Below, piece by piece: positions 42,580 to 50,222 of a stretch of DNA of 64,000 nt (the stretch's first letter is position 1; each line of letters begins with the position of its first letter). This DNA comes from SB15 sp964639245 (GTDB taxonomy: Bacteria; Chloroflexota; Anaerolineae; Aggregatilineales; J027), in contig CAZXCU010000003.1 of NCBI GenBank assembly GCA_964639245.1, positions 248,001 through 312,000 of the forward strand, in the 5' to 3' direction. The position numbers and the translations under genes were made by a program. The notes beneath the pieces were generated by a model that did no database searches, was not told where the DNA came from, and worked only from the letters and a program-made list of their open reading frames with translations.

Positions 42580-43433
42580 CAGTTTTTCCCTAAGAGTTGT
42601 TTCAAAAATTTCAGGCCATTTTCGGCGAGGGCATCCTGACTCGGTTCAAACGAACGCCAAATCGCGGCGGCACGGGCAATCGTTTTGACCTTATCGGTGA
42701 ATGATTCAATCACCACCGGGCCATCATAGTGAATGTCCTTGAGGGCTTGTGCCACTTCGTTCCATGTCACGTTGCCGCTACCGGGTGCGCCCCGATCATT
42801 TTCGCAAGCATGGAAATGAGCCAAGCGACTGCCTGTCTCACGGATGGCTTTGCCGAGTGATTTTTCTTCGATATTCATGTGGAAGCTGTCCAGCATGATT
42901 TTGCAACCGGGGCTGTCCACACGGTCAACCACTTCAATCGCCTGTGTTGCCAGATTAATGAAGCTGGTTTCAAAGCGGTTGAGGGGTTCAATGCACAGCA
43001 CCGCGCCCTTATCCGCCGCGTAGCCTGCCAGTTCTTTCATATTTTTGACGAGGGTATCCACGTCACGGGCGCGTTCGTCGGGGGTGGCCTGCCAGACGCG
43101 GCCTACGGTGGAATAAATCGGGCCGACGATGTTTGTACCGCCTAAGGTCGCCACGGCATCCACACAGTGGCGGATGTAGGCCATGCCACTTTTTTGGATG
43201 TCACCATCGGGATGCACAAGGTCACGGTCTGGGCCCATCGCCGCGCAGACGCTCACGCCCAAGCCGTTGTCTTTGACAATGTGGGCGACTTCGGCGTAAT
43301 CAATCACGGTGGTGTCTTCGATGCCAAACTCGATCCAATCAAAGCCCATTTTTTTGACTTTGGGGGCGAGTTCAGCGATTGCTTGTGTGGTGGGCGGGGA
43401 AACCCACACCCACGCATTCACGCCAAATTTCAT
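42579..43433 (-). CDS. Sugar epimerase-like TIM barrel, copy 1
   Basis: The 284-residue protein starts MKFGVNAWVWVSPP (GGGAG 8-9 nt upstream; the frame is open to 43451). It has the ligand strands CIEPLNRFETSFIN (Glu), KIMLDSFHMNIEEKS (Asp, His), LAHFHACENDRGAPGSG (His) and GPVVIESFTD (Glu), close to D-tagatose 3-epimerase/D-psicose 3-epimerase-type enzymes. It shares the layout PLNRFET...DSFH(I/M)NIEE with copy 3 (36294). Two similar epimerases in one operon imply at least two isomerisation steps or two substrates. Confidence 0.9.
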   Translation of the reverse strand: MKFGVNAWVWVSPPTTQAIAELAPKVKKMGFDWIEFGIEDTTVIDYAEVAHIVKDNGLGVSVCAAMGPDRDLVHPDGDIQKSGMAYIRHCVDAVATLGGTNIVGPIYSTVGRVWQATPDERARDVDTLVKNMKELAGYAADKGAVLCIEPLNRFETSFINLATQAIEVVDRVDSPGCKIMLDSFHMNIEEKSLGKAIRETGSRLAHFHACENDRGAPGSGNVTWNEVAQALKDIHYDGPVVIESFTDKVKTIARAAAIWRSFEPSQDALAENGLKFLKQLLGKN

Positions 43434-43724
43434 TTTTCGCTCTCCCATCAATTTAATTTCGATTTTGAGTGTTCAGCTACACGGGTAGCCATTTAAATAC
43501 GGATACTGTTTTGGCGGACGCGATCTCTACGAGTCGTGTCCCTACGGGTACGTTTTGTAGGGACGGCATAATGCTGTTTAACAATTTAGCACGGATACCA
43601 AAATGTATGGGCGTGGTCTATCATCCGCCCTCGATTGTGCTTGGGGTGGGTCACAGCCCCACCCGTACAAGATCCGTATTTAAAAGTTAAAGTGCATCAT
43701 CCTGTCCGCGTGTCTTTCCATGAT
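43434..43724. repeat. Repeat-filled gap with family A-like core
   Basis: This gap between the MalK copy 2 stop and TIM-barrel copy 1 holds GCGGACGCGATCTCTACGAG with TCGTGTCCCTACGGGT and GTAGGGACGGCATAATGCTGT. That is the inner part of family A, but without the ATGGACAA ends. It is bounded instead by ATTTAAATACGGATACTG and CCGTATTTAAAAGTTAAAGTGC, an inverted pair also seen at 56690 and 63720. No gene is seen here. Confidence 0.65.
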
Positions 43725-44780
43725 TTAAATCCGTTTGCCATCCAGCGTGAAATAATGGAGGCGTTCGCGCACGACATCAAAGCGCACTTCCTCATGCAAA
43801 TGCACGTCCGCCGCGCCGGGGACGATGCTGGTGAGGGTATGGCTGCCAGATTTCACATGCACAATGGTTTCCACGCCCAAGGGTTCAATCAGGGCGACTG
43901 TTCCCGTGAAGTAACCCGTGTGGCTCAACCGGATGTCCTCTGGACGGATGCCGAGCAAAAAATCCCCCGCAACGGCGATGGTTTCGGGTGCGTCCAATTG
44001 CAACGCCGTATCTTTGACCGTCAATGTGCCGTTTTGCCGATGGGCGTGCATCAGATTAATGCGCGGTGTCCCCACCAACTGCGCCACAAAGGTCGTGGCG
44101 GGCGCGTCATAAATTTCGTGCGGCGTGCCAATTTGCAACAAATGCCCTTTGTCCAAAACGGCGATGCGGTCTGCCATCGTCAGCGCTTCAATCTGGTCAT
44201 GCGTCACAAATAGGGTGGTGCTGTGCTGGACTTTTTGAATGTGCTTGAGTTCCACCCGCAAGGATTCGCGCAATTTTGCGTCCAAGTTGGAGAGGGGTTC
44301 GTCCATCAGATAAATTCGCGGTTGGCGGACAATGGCGCGTCCAATCGAAACACGCTGCATTTCCCCCCCGGACAGGCGGGCGGTTTTGCGGTCTAGCAGA
44401 TGGGTAATCCGCAGCTTTTCCGCCGCTTCCTTCACCCGTTTTTCGATTTCGGCGGGCGGGGTTTTCCGCAAAGGCGATTTCAACGGAAAGGCTAAATTTT
44501 CAAAAACGGTCATGTTCGGGTACAGCGAATATTGCTGGAACACAAACGCCACGTCACGGTCTGCGGGTGAAAAGGAAGTCGCATTTTCACCGTCAAAAAT
44601 AACGTTGCCCGCGTCCGGTTTTTCCAGACCCGCAATCACGCGCAGGGTGGTGGTTTTGCCCGCGCCGGTTGGCCCCAACAGCGCGAAAAATTCCCCGTCC
44701 TTGATGTCAAACGAGACATCGGAGAGGGCGGTCATTTCTTTGAAACGTTTGGTGATGTGTTGCAGGGCGATATTGCTCAT
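43725..44780 (-). CDS. MalK-like sugar ABC transporter ATPase, copy 2
   Basis: The 351-residue ATPase has Walker A GPTGAGKTT, signature LSGGEMQRVSIGRAI, Walker B IYLMDEPLSNLDA, H-loop TLFVTHDQIEALTMAD, and a C-terminal TOBE/OB region (FLLGIRPEDIRL). It powers sugar import together with copy 1, to which it is joined by a 4-nt overlap. The E in LSGGE differs from LSGGD in copy 1, in keeping with a heterodimeric ATPase pair. Confidence 0.93.
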   Translation of the reverse strand: MSNIALQHITKRFKEMTALSDVSFDIKDGEFFALLGPTGAGKTTTLRVIAGLEKPDAGNVIFDGENATSFSPADRDVAFVFQQYSLYPNMTVFENLAFPLKSPLRKTPPAEIEKRVKEAAEKLRITHLLDRKTARLSGGEMQRVSIGRAIVRQPRIYLMDEPLSNLDAKLRESLRVELKHIQKVQHSTTLFVTHDQIEALTMADRIAVLDKGHLLQIGTPHEIYDAPATTFVAQLVGTPRINLMHAHRQNGTLTVKDTALQLDAPETIAVAGDFLLGIRPEDIRLSHTGYFTGTVALIEPLGVETIVHVKSGSHTLTSIVPGAADVHLHEEVRFDVVRERLHYFTLDGKRI

Positions 44781-45871
44781 GCCACCCCTTCTTTCTGGAA
44801 TGCCAGTTCGGTTTTCGGGTCAAAAAAGCGCACCATCTTCGGGTCGAGGTCAAAGCGCAGCACCGTTCCAATGTCGTAATGTTCGCCGCGTCCGGCACGG
44901 GCATGGACAATTTCATTCGGCAGCAGTTCAAGATGCAGCATGGAGTACCCACCATGTAAATCGTCTGCGTACACGGGGGCGGTGAGTTCGCCTGTGCCAT
45001 TGACCTGCGCTGCTTCGGGGCGGAAGCCAACAATGACGTTCCCCTCCGCATCCAAGCCTTGTTCCAACACGGTTTTCCATTCCGACGGAACCGTCAGATG
45101 GTTGTTGGCATCAAAAGCGACCTTGCCATTCCGATACTGCCCTTTGAGGAGATTCATGCCGGGACTGCCAATGAAGCGTGCCACAAACAGATTGGCGGGA
45201 TTGTAATAGACTTCGGCGGGGGTGCCATTTTGCTGTACCACCGCGTTCGACATGACCACAATCCGGTCTCCCATCGCCATCGCTTCAATCTGGTCGTGGG
45301 TGACGTAAACAGTGGTCGCGTTCTGGTCAATGTGCAGTTGTTTAATTTCCGCCCGCATGGTTTCGCGGAATTCCGCGTCGAGTGCGCCCAAAGGTTCATC
45401 CATCAAAAAGGCTTTGGGGCGACGCACCAATGCACGGGCAAGGGCAACACGCTGTTGATCGCCTCCGCTTAAGCCACCCGGACGCGCATCGAGTAAATGT
45501 TCGATTTTGAGCATGTTGGCGACTTCCGCCACGCGTTTGTGAATGTTGTCCCGCGATTCCCCTTCTGCTTGCAAGGGAAACGCAATATTCTGGCGGGCGG
45601 TCATGTGCGAATACAGCGCGAAGAATTGAAAGACAAAGGCAATATCCCTTTCGCCCGGATTCAGCCATGTCACATCTTTGTCATCAAAATAAATGTTGCC
45701 TGACGTGACCGCCTCCAAACCGGAAATCATGCGGAGGGTGGTGGTTTTGCCACAACCGCTTGGCCCCAACAGCACCACAAATTCGCCGTTGTGGATGGTC
45801 ATATTCATGGGTTTGACGGCATGGAAACTGCCAAACAATTTTTCGACATTTTGAAGTTGAATGGTTGCCAT
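44777..45871 (-). CDS. MalK-like sugar ABC transporter ATPase, copy 1
   Basis: The 364-residue ATPase starts MATIQLQNVEKLFGSFHAVK; ATG 45871 is chosen because the domain begins there and it lies 5 bp after the MalG-like gene. Walker A is GPSGCGKTT, signature LSGGDQQRVALARAL, Walker B AFLMDEPLGALDA, H-loop TVYVTHDQIEAMAMGD. A TOBE domain follows (IVGFRPEAAQV). With copy 2 it forms the ATPase pair of the importer. Confidence 0.93.
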   Translation of the reverse strand: MATIQLQNVEKLFGSFHAVKPMNMTIHNGEFVVLLGPSGCGKTTTLRMISGLEAVTSGNIYFDDKDVTWLNPGERDIAFVFQFFALYSHMTARQNIAFPLQAEGESRDNIHKRVAEVANMLKIEHLLDARPGGLSGGDQQRVALARALVRRPKAFLMDEPLGALDAEFRETMRAEIKQLHIDQNATTVYVTHDQIEAMAMGDRIVVMSNAVVQQNGTPAEVYYNPANLFVARFIGSPGMNLLKGQYRNGKVAFDANNHLTVPSEWKTVLEQGLDAEGNVIVGFRPEAAQVNGTGELTAPVYADDLHGGYSMLHLELLPNEIVHARAGRGEHYDIGTVLRFDLDPKMVRFFDPKTELAFQKEGVA

Positions 45872-45876
45872 GCGAT

Positions 45877-46851
45877 TTACCCTTTGCGAATTGCGCCGAA
45901 CGTGACCCCACGCAGCAAATGTTTCCGCAGGGCGAACGTCACGATAATAACCGGAATAAGGAAGGCGAGTGACCCCGCTGCAATCGCAGCCCATTCGACC
46001 CCACCCGTGCCAATGCGGGACGGAATGCTGGGCGGGGCAGTGCGGGCGTTGTCCCCCGTTAGCATCAGCGCGAAGGCATATTCATTCCACGCGAAGATGA
46101 AACAAAAAACGGTGGTGGCGGCGATACCCGTCACGGCTTGGGGCAAAACGACCTTACGGAAGGCTTGTAAGCGGGTGTAGCCATCCACCAGCGCGGCTTC
46201 TTCATATTCTTTAGGAATTTCATCCATAAAGCCCTTGAGCAGCCACACCGAAAACGACAGGTTAAAGGCGGTGTACAGCAAAATCATGCCAAAATGGGTG
46301 TCGTACAAACCGATTTCGCGGTACATCAAGAAAATCGGGATGGTCACGACCACGGGGGGGAGCATCCGGGTGCTGAGGATGAAAAAGAGCATGTCATCTT
46401 CGCCGGGAATTTTGAAGCGGCTGAAGGCATAGGCCGCCAGCACCCCGAAGGCCACCGAAAAAAGGGTCGAAGTCACCGAGATAATCAATGAATTGCGAAG
46501 CTGTTTGGGGAACAAACTTTCCCCCAGAATCACCTGCCCGCGTTTAAAAGCCAGCCGTTCTGCCCAGTTGAGTTCCTCTTCGTTAATTTCTTCCCCGTCG
46601 GCAATCTGACGGCGGCTGGTCAGCAGGCTCACAAAGCCTTCCATCGTCGGTTCAAAAAAGACTTTCGGTGGCACGGCGACTGCATCGGGACGCGATTTGA
46701 ACGCGGTCATGGACATCCAGATGACCGGAATGAGCATGATAATCGCCACAATCCCCACCGCGATAATGCGAATGGTTTTGCGGGTGCGCGGCCCTGCGCC
46801 GACCTTATCGACACGGATTGATTGAACAACGGGTGTGCGTGGTGCTGCCAT
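45877..46851 (-). CDS. Carbohydrate ABC transporter permease, MalG type
   Basis: The 324-residue permease of the MalG/CUT1 type has an N-terminal segment (IIAVGIVAIIMLIPVIWMSM) and five later helices. The EAA loop that contacts the ATPase is EEAALVDGYTRLQAFRKVVLP. A longer than usual loop (about 60-115) with an acidic stretch (ADGEEINEEELNWAERL) lies between helices 1 and 2. It imports a sugar with the MalF-like partner 3 bp upstream. Confidence 0.92.
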   Translation of the reverse strand: MAAPRTPVVQSIRVDKVGAGPRTRKTIRIIAVGIVAIIMLIPVIWMSMTAFKSRPDAVAVPPKVFFEPTMEGFVSLLTSRRQIADGEEINEEELNWAERLAFKRGQVILGESLFPKQLRNSLIISVTSTLFSVAFGVLAAYAFSRFKIPGEDDMLFFILSTRMLPPVVVTIPIFLMYREIGLYDTHFGMILLYTAFNLSFSVWLLKGFMDEIPKEYEEAALVDGYTRLQAFRKVVLPQAVTGIAATTVFCFIFAWNEYAFALMLTGDNARTAPPSIPSRIGTGGVEWAAIAAGSLAFLIPVIIVTFALRKHLLRGVTFGAIRKG

Positions 46852-46854
46852 CGT

Positions 46855-47763
46855 TTATCCCTCCCGCACGCGGTTTAAGGCGCGAATATACAAGTTGCTC
46901 ACGGCGATGATGATGACCAGTACGATATAGGCGAGGGCGCTGGAGGAGCCGGTATCATATTGGCCTTGCAGCGCTTCCCGGTAGAGCCGTACCGAGACGG
47001 TTTCGGTCACGTCGCCCGGCCCCCCGCCTGTCAGCCCCATCACAAGGTCAAATTGCTTAAATGCCTCAATGGTGCGGAACAGCACCGCAATCAGCAGCAG
47101 GGGCAGCACCTGTGGCAACGTGATGCGGCGGAATTGAAACCATGAACTGGCACGGTCAATCGAGGCTGCTTCATAGAGGTAATCGGGGATGGCGCTCAAG
47201 CCCGCAAGGGAGAGCAGCATCACAAAGGGACTCCACATCCACACGTCCACGATGATAATCGCCCACATCGCCAGATTCGGTTCGCCGAGCCATTCCGGGG
47301 CGGTTTCGGGGTTGTTATAACCGAGCAGGTAATTAAAAATCCCGCTAGAGGGGTTAAAAATGTTTCGCCAGAACACCCCCACCACCACTGGCGAAACCAT
47401 CATCGGTATCAAAATGAGCGTGGTGAGCAAACCACTGCCGGAAAATTTCTCCTTGAGCAGCATCGCCATGCTAAACCCGACAATCATTTGCAGCGTAACC
47501 GAGAGCAACGCATACCGCCCTGTGACCGCGAAGTTATGCCAGAAGCGGTCATCAGATAAAATTTCTTGGTAGTTGTCCAAGCCCACCCATGCAGGCGGGT
47601 CATCGCTAATCACGGAATATTCCGTGAAGCTCAAATAAAGGCTATAAAAGAGTGGAAATAAATTCATTAAAATAAGTAGAATCATGGTTGGCGCAACAAA
47701 AAGTTGTATCAGCCGTGTATCGCTCATCTGACGGCGGGTGGGCTGCTGAGTGTTCACTGCCAT
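46855..47763 (-). CDS. Carbohydrate ABC transporter permease, MalF type
   Basis: The 302-residue six-helix permease of CUT1 type has first helix LIQLFVAPTMILLILMNLFP and EAA loop YEAASIDRASSWFQFRRITLP. It is the first permease after the solute-binding protein gene, from which it is separated by 88 bp containing a strong hairpin. It pairs with the MalG-like permease. Confidence 0.92.
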   Translation of the reverse strand: MAVNTQQPTRRQMSDTRLIQLFVAPTMILLILMNLFPLFYSLYLSFTEYSVISDDPPAWVGLDNYQEILSDDRFWHNFAVTGRYALLSVTLQMIVGFSMAMLLKEKFSGSGLLTTLILIPMMVSPVVVGVFWRNIFNPSSGIFNYLLGYNNPETAPEWLGEPNLAMWAIIIVDVWMWSPFVMLLSLAGLSAIPDYLYEAASIDRASSWFQFRRITLPQVLPLLLIAVLFRTIEAFKQFDLVMGLTGGGPGDVTETVSVRLYREALQGQYDTGSSSALAYIVLVIIIAVSNLYIRALNRVREG

Positions 47764-47809
47764 AATCTATTCTTTCGATTTTATTCATTACGGATGGCGG
47801 ATTCACCAA

Positions 47810-47840
47810 CCCCCTCCCATGAAGTGCTGAAGGGAGGGGG
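47810..47840 (-). other. Intercistronic hairpin between solute-binding protein and permease genes
   Basis: CCCCCTCCC (47810-47818) pairs perfectly with GGGAGGGGG (47832-47840) across a 13-nt loop, with no U-tract. Hairpins at this point in sugar ABC operons commonly protect the binding-protein mRNA or lower permease expression; that function is inferred. Confidence 0.6.
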
Positions 47841-47851
47841 GGGTGACTCGC

Positions 47852-49186
47852 TTATTCGGTCACGAGACCGGCTTCGACCAGAATTTCGTCGTGTTCAAAG
47901 GCGATGCCATCCAAGGCTTCTTGGGAGGTGCCTTCACCACCGACAACATAGGCGTGCAGGTAGCGCTGAACGGGTTCCAGCAACTGCCCGAAAATCGGAA
48001 TGTTCCAGAAATCTTTCACGAAGGTCATGGTTTCGGCAAAGGCCGCATTGTAGGGGGTTTGGGTCAAGAAGGCTTCAGATTCCAGGACGTTGATATTGCA
48101 GGTGTAGCCACCCAGTGCAGCCCAACTGGCCTGAACATCTTCTTGAGCGAACCAGCGAATGAAATCGAGCGCGGCTTCTTTACGAGCGTCATCCACATAG
48201 CTGTTGACGCTGATGCCCTGACCACCCAGCGCGGCAAACCGTTCACCACCGGGGCCGGCTGGCATGGAGAAATAGCCAGTGGCATCGCGGTAGGGGTTGA
48301 TGTCCGGGTTATCGAGGGCGGGGAAGAAAGCAAAGTAGTTCATGATCATCGCGGCTTGCCCGGTGATGAAAACATCGTTCATTTCAGCGAAGAAGGCGTT
48401 GTTGGTGCCGGGCGGTGCAAAGGAGTACAGGTCTTTGTACAGATCCAGCGCGGCAACTGCTTCGGGGGAATTGACCACACCGAGAACGTTGTTGTTTTCA
48501 TCGCCCCAGTTTGCACCGTAGCTGAAGAACACGTTCTGGAAGCCCATCGTAATGGCATCGTAGTCAATCTGGGTATAAATGCCCACGCCGTACAACCCTT
48601 CGTCAGGACGGGTGAAGAATTCGGCGATGTCGCGCAGTTCTTCCCATGTGGTGGGGACGGCTAACGGACGACCATAGGCCGCTTCAAACGCTGCCATATT
48701 GTCCGGGTTTTCAAACAGGTCTTTGCGGTACGCCCACCCGTTGGCATCACCTTCGGTGGGGTAAGCATAGTATTTGCCCGAACCAGCCGGATATTCCCCG
48801 TAGTATTGCAAGGTCGCGGGGGTAACGGTTTCGGTAATGCCTTCGCCGTTCATGAAGTCGGTCAAATCCAGATAGTGACCTTCTTCTACCGCTTGCCCCA
48901 ACCATTGGCTGTCGCCCACGACCATATCATAGGACGTGCCTTGTGCAGCCCATTCCGCGCCTACGCGGTCATAGTAGCTGCCCCAGGGTTCTTGAACGAC
49001 GGTGACTTTAATGCCAGTTTCGGCTTCGTAATCATTGCCGATTTGTTGCAAGTAGTTGGCGGGATCCCATTCGGCCCACCAGATGGTGAGTTCGGTGACT
49101 TCACTTTGTGCGGAAACAACACTGCCGCCAAAGGCAGTAGCGAGCAAAGCAACGAGGATGAACAAAGTGCCTAACTTTTTCGACAT
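47852..49186 (-). CDS. Extracellular solute-binding protein of a sugar ABC importer
   Basis: The 444-residue family 1 binding protein has signal MSKKLGTLFILVALLATAFGG-SVVSAQ. The mature protein starts ELTIWWAEWDPANYLQQIG and contains GVYYDRVGAEWAAQG-type and FFPALDNPDINPYRDATGY stretches, and a C-terminal SFIRWFAQEDVQ-type closing helix (ALDFIRWFAQEDVQASWA). No lipobox is seen. It delivers an oligosaccharide or polyol to the MalFG-like permeases. It is the first structural gene of the operon. Confidence 0.92.
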   Translation of the reverse strand: MSKKLGTLFILVALLATAFGGSVVSAQSEVTELTIWWAEWDPANYLQQIGNDYEAETGIKVTVVQEPWGSYYDRVGAEWAAQGTSYDMVVGDSQWLGQAVEEGHYLDLTDFMNGEGITETVTPATLQYYGEYPAGSGKYYAYPTEGDANGWAYRKDLFENPDNMAAFEAAYGRPLAVPTTWEELRDIAEFFTRPDEGLYGVGIYTQIDYDAITMGFQNVFFSYGANWGDENNNVLGVVNSPEAVAALDLYKDLYSFAPPGTNNAFFAEMNDVFITGQAAMIMNYFAFFPALDNPDINPYRDATGYFSMPAGPGGERFAALGGQGISVNSYVDDARKEAALDFIRWFAQEDVQASWAALGGYTCNINVLESEAFLTQTPYNAAFAETMTFVKDFWNIPIFGQLLEPVQRYLHAYVVGGEGTSQEALDGIAFEHDEILVEAGLVTE

Positions 49187-49303
49187 CTTAAAGGCTCTCC
49201 TTGACTAGCTAAAAAATGGCTTTAATTTGACAGATCTTGACGTTCACTTCATTGACACCACCTTCCCTAAGCCGTTTCTTTTTTTATGCTGACGGCAAAC
49301 ATC

Positions 49304-49993
49304 CTACCGTTTAAAAATATTTTCACGGAGACGACCCAAATGGTCATACATCAACTGCGCGGCTTGCTGCCCCTCATGATTGAGGATGGCCTCGACCACC
49401 ATTCGATGCTCTTTTGTTCCATCAATTAAGTATTGTTCGCTGACGCGGGTGCTAGCCCCTTGGTTGTGCATATAATTTCGGGCTTGCATCACCATCTGCC
49501 CCAAGAGTTTGTTGGGACATTCATCACACAAAATTTGATGCCAACTGCGGTCTACTTTGGCCCATTGGGAGCGTTCACCGTCGGCGGCGGCCTGTTCCAT
49601 GGTGGCGGTGTACTGCTGGAGCAGTTCACGGGCGGTGACAGGCAGCGCATCGGCGGCAAGGCGCATGACTTCCGGTTCAAGCAGCAGACGGACATGCAGC
49701 GCATCGGAGACTTGCTGCACAGAATGCGAGGCAATCACCACCCCGCGTCCGGGAATGACCTGCAAAAGTCCGTCGGCAACCAATTGTTGCAGTGCTTCAC
49801 GCACAGGGGTTCGGCTGATGCCCATGGCGCTGGACAGGCGACTTTCGGAAAGCGGGTCGCCCGCTTGGATTTCGACATTCTGGATGGCTTCTTTGAGGCG
49901 TTCATAGGCAGCCTCCCGCAAAAACGTTGTTTTGGGGAGACTGACATGACTCAGGAGGTATTGCTCAAGTCTATCTAAAGAAGAATCCATCAT
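49304..49993 (-). CDS. GntR-family (FCD) transcriptional regulator
   Basis: The 229-residue regulator has an N-terminal winged helix (PLSESRLSSAMGISRTPVRE, then ALQQLVADGLLQVIPGRG) and a C-terminal FCD all-helical ligand domain. Ligand-type residues are visible (HVRLLLEPEVMRLAAD, RSWHQILCDE, EHRMVVEAIL, typical FCD D/H positions). It should control the adjacent sugar operon and itself. A double TGTATACA operator lies just upstream of its start. ATG 49993 or 49990 may be used. Confidence 0.9.
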   Translation of the reverse strand: MMDSSLDRLEQYLLSHVSLPKTTFLREAAYERLKEAIQNVEIQAGDPLSESRLSSAMGISRTPVREALQQLVADGLLQVIPGRGVVIASHSVQQVSDALHVRLLLEPEVMRLAADALPVTARELLQQYTATMEQAAADGERSQWAKVDRSWHQILCDECPNKLLGQMVMQARNYMHNQGASTRVSEQYLIDGTKEHRMVVEAILNHEGQQAAQLMYDHLGRLRENIFKR

Positions 49994-50024
49994 TAATTTA
50001 TCTTAAATTATTTCAATATACCGA

Positions 50025-50045
50025 CTGTATACAGCCTGTATACAA
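50025..50045. promoter_or_regulatory. Putative GntR operator (two TGTATACA half-sites)
   Basis: TGTATACA occurs twice with three bases between (50026-50033 and 50037-50044), 33-55 bp upstream of the gntR start. Each is itself palindromic and matches the T-x-G-T-x-x-x-A-C-x-A type bound by FadR-subfamily regulators. No such site was found by eye upstream of the solute-binding protein gene. Confidence 0.6.
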
Positions 50046-50130
50046 TGAGCATAGCATTTTTTGCGGGGCGAGTCAACAAGTTCGCATGGGAGATTTTCCC
50101 AGAGACCGTCTTACATAGGGATGAACAAAT

Positions 50131-50158
50131 AAAAAAACAAGGGGTGAAATGCCCCTTG
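50131..50158 (-). terminator. Terminator after the amylase gene
   Basis: On the minus strand CAAGGGG pairs with CCCCTTG across seven bases and is followed by TTTTTTT. It ends the transcript of the 50223-56111 gene before gntR. Confidence 0.85.
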
Positions 50159-50222
50159 CCTAAAGATAAGGAGATGCTCCCCTCCCTATGTTAAACAAGG
50201 GAAGGGAGAGAAAATATCGAAA

